Shown: piece after piece, positions 63,498 to 64,000 of the stretch
How positions within the stretch are numbered: position 1 is the first letter of the stretch
Layout: the number at the start of each line of letters is the position of its first letter
NCBI GenBank assembly: GCA_002239065.1
Contig: MPNO01000006.1
Location: forward strand, 1 to 64,000
Origin: Defluviicoccus sp. bin129
GTDB taxonomy: Bacteria > Pseudomonadota > Alphaproteobacteria > MPNO01
DNA: 64,000 bases
Direction of reading: 5' to 3'
Notes under the pieces: model-generated
Databases searched by the model: none
What the model was told of the DNA's origin: nothing
Seen by the model: only the letters and a program-made list of their open reading frames with translations
Translations under genes and position numbers: made by a program

Positions 63498-64000
63498 GAG
63501 TCCGATCACCGTGCCGGTCATGCAGGCGGCGAGGGTGCCGGCGAGGATCGACTTGAGGCCGAGGCCGACGATCTCCGACCGGCGCTCCGGCACCATCGCC
63601 CCGAGCCCGGCGATCAGGATGCCGAGGCTCGCGAAATTGGCGAAGCCGCAGAGCGCGTAGGTCATGATCAGCCGGCTGCGCTCGCCCAGGGTCCCCTCCG
63701 GCAGCCCGGCCAGGGTGAAATAGGCGATCAGCTCGTTGAGCACCATTTTGATGCCGAGCAGCGAGCCGGCGGCGACCGCCTCGCTCCACGGGATCCCCAT
63801 CAGCCAGGCGATCGGCGCCATGGCGTAGCCCAGCAGCCGCTCCAGGGTGATCGGCGCGCCGGCGAGATCGGGCAGCAGCCCGAGCAGCAGGTTCGCCAGA
63901 TGCACCAGCGCGACGACGACGATCAGGCTGGCGACTATGTTGAGGAGCAGGGTGAGCCCGTCGAGCGTGCCGCGGGTGAGCGCGTCCACGCTCGATTCGT
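63486..64000 (-). CDS. NupC-type concentrative nucleoside transporter, C-terminal part (runs off the window)
   Basis: At least 171 residues of a Na+/H+-coupled nucleoside transporter C-terminal domain are present: ESSVDALTRGTLDGLTLLLN, PITLERLLGYAMAPIAWLMG, GSLLGIKMVLNELIAYFTL and TYALCGFANFASLGILIAGL, the last two being strong CNT motifs (GxKxxxNExxAY and CGFANFxSxGI). The frame is open to the right edge, so the N-terminal half lies outside the window. A GTG near 63989 is internal, not the start. Confidence 0.93.
   Translation of the reverse strand, partial: ESSVDALTRGTLDGLTLLLNIVASLIVVVALVHLANLLLGLLPDLAGAPITLERLLGYAMAPIAWLMGIPWSEAVAAGSLLGIKMVLNELIAYFTLAGLPEGTLGERSRLIMTYALCGFANFASLGILIAGLGAMVPERRSEIVGLGLKSILAGTLAACMTGTVIGLLAL

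Overview
The window looks like a chromosomal segment from a high-GC alphaproteobacterium, probably an aerobic heterotroph. The evidence is the SUF cluster with an Rrf2 regulator, an NDUFS4-type complex I subunit, a tldD/cox locus with a tiny CoxF-like gene, the plant-type glutamate-cysteine ligase, the ubiA/rsmE/gshA order and hopanoid genes. I cannot name genus or species.

Layout. 1-202 is the 5' end of an IS4-type transposase gene running off the left edge. 362-2967 is a molybdopterin oxidoreductase overlapping a RidA-family gene. 3436-10365 is a lower meta-cleavage operon: semialdehyde dehydrogenase, 2-oxopent-4-enoate hydratase, acylating acetaldehyde dehydrogenase, 4-hydroxy-2-oxovalerate aldolase, 4-oxalocrotonate decarboxylase and a LigB-LigA fusion ring-cleavage dioxygenase. 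No tautomerase is seen, which would fit a 2-aminomuconate-type route in which a RidA-like deaminase acts. 10437-13399 holds hopanoid genes hpnC, hpnM-like and hpnH plus a small lipoprotein. 13396-18989 holds an orphan periplasmic binding protein, a DszC/HsaA-like flavin monooxygenase, a UbiD-like decarboxylase and two cupin proteins. 19527-19914 holds remnants of a toxin-antitoxin pair. 19968-27535 is a metabolic island of amidohydrolases, an alpha/beta hydrolase, two 2-oxoglutarate/Fe(II) oxygenases, an aminotransferase, a cold-shock protein and a VOC protein. 27832-29603 is an IS110-family transposase between two ~165-bp inverted arms.

29795-36258 is a complete SUF iron-sulfur assembly operon (rrf2-sufBCDSU-sufT-sufA), followed without a gap by a gamma-carbonic-anhydrase-like protein and an HSL-type esterase. 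37861-39504 has tRNA-Pro(TGG), a complex I accessory subunit, a DUF2817 peptidase-like gene and tRNA-Arg(TCT). 39511-43462 is a leftward operon of acyl-CoA dehydrogenase, DMT exporter, MBL hydrolase and an orphan TRAP binding protein. 43592-48810 holds a glutathionyl-hydroquinone-reductase-like protein, a possible M15-like protein, a CobW GTPase, hisI, metC and sseA. 48945-51054 is fdhD, a GIY-YIG-like protein and mobA. 51032-55626 holds ubiA, rsmE, gshA and tldD. 55909-62005 is an aa3-type cytochrome c oxidase operon (ctaC, ctaD, ctaB, a 42-aa CoxF-like gene, ctaG, ctaE, DUF983, SURF1), followed by an M32 carboxypeptidase and, at the right edge, a partial NupC-type nucleoside transporter.

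Two things stand out. First, the left 20 kb carries a family of about 37 palindromic intergenic repeat units, arranged as forward copies on the left and reverse copies on the right of a centre, with interchangeable hairpin cores. Three of these islands lie in or directly upstream of the catabolic operon. Second, three genes (dmpH-like, ubiD-like, ctaD) contain degenerate duplications or insertions rich in G or C homopolymers. I read these as consensus or assembly errors rather than biology, so the annotation repairs the genes across them.
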